From NCBI GenBank assembly GCA_964534315.1, contig CAZHOV010000004.1, positions 14,781 through 78,780 on the forward strand: 64,000 nt of DNA, given 5' to 3'. Numbering within the stretch: position 1 is the stretch's first letter; every line of letters begins with the position of its first letter. A model generated the notes under the pieces. The model did not search any database, was not told where the DNA came from, and saw only the letters and a program-made list of their open reading frames with translations. Made by a program: the position numbers and the translations under genes. Of the stretch, positions 63,952 to 64,000 are shown one piece after another. Source of the DNA: CAZHOV01 sp964534315. GTDB taxonomy: Bacteria; Bacteroidota; Bacteroidia; Chitinophagales; Saprospiraceae.

Positions 63952-64000
63952 ATTGTGCAAAAATGGAGAAAAAAAGCGAACTTTGAAAAAAAGATAGAGA

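Overview
The window looks like a scaffold from a marine or freshwater Bacteroidota, most likely a Saprospiria-type organism. The evidence is type IX secretion signals (a CHU-type gliding-associated C-terminus at 55707-60224 and type A tails on two M43 proteases), promoters of the TTTG / TAnnTTTG kind, weak Shine-Dalgarno sequences, a PUR-alpha-like DUF3276 protein, a Bacteroidota-style LptD and a LDH-like malate dehydrogenase. Two runs of exactly 100 N (36179-36278 and 52340-52439) are scaffold gaps, and both fall inside tandem repeat arrays. No rRNA, tRNA, CRISPR array or intact insertion sequence was recognised.

Region 1 (1-18771, all minus strand) is an accessory block of ten genes running off the left edge. 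In transcription order it encodes an unrecognised cytosolic protein, an exported caspase-like protein with a His/Cys dyad, an exported PD40 plus von Willebrand A protein, an exported LVIVD beta-propeller, a cysteine-rich lipoprotein, an LPP20-like lipoprotein, two unrecognised exported proteins of about 615 residues, a membrane sensor (propeller, one membrane helix, GAF-like domain, decayed kinase-like end) and a very large receiver-domain/coiled-coil protein. This is the best candidate for an undescribed system: envelope sensing joined to a caspase-like effector and several surface modules.

Region 2 (19612-34136) is core envelope and housekeeping: LptD-like, amidase with SPOR domain, MCE/MlaD lipid transporter subunit, a methyltransferase, ProC, a DinB-like protein, DUF3276, DNA polymerase III alpha, a small outer-membrane-type protein and two thioredoxin-fold proteins. 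Region 3 (34136-47304) holds an M20 peptidase, a prolyl oligopeptidase / diadenylate cyclase / GNAT operon, an exported coiled-coil protein, MiaE, a serine esterase, a VWA protein, a peroxiredoxin-like protein and Mdh. Between these are repeat-rich gaps.

Region 4 (47646-64000) has two paralogous T9SS M43 metalloproteases, a hairpin cluster, a hotdog-fold protein, a truncated four-helix-bundle gene running into a repeat array, SucC with an extra helix-hairpin-helix tail, ExoVII (XseA/XseB), a 1505-residue T9SS adhesin-like protein, a PAP2 phosphatase with an LptF/G permease, and an ECF sigma factor with an overlapping membrane-anchored putative regulator.

Short repeats are a theme. There are two related two-hairpin arrays (units of 71 and 84 bp), an octamer repeat (consensus CGGnnCAG) at three loci, a heptamer array, a 178 bp tandem duplication and a dispersed hairpin with core ATCCCGTCCTGC.
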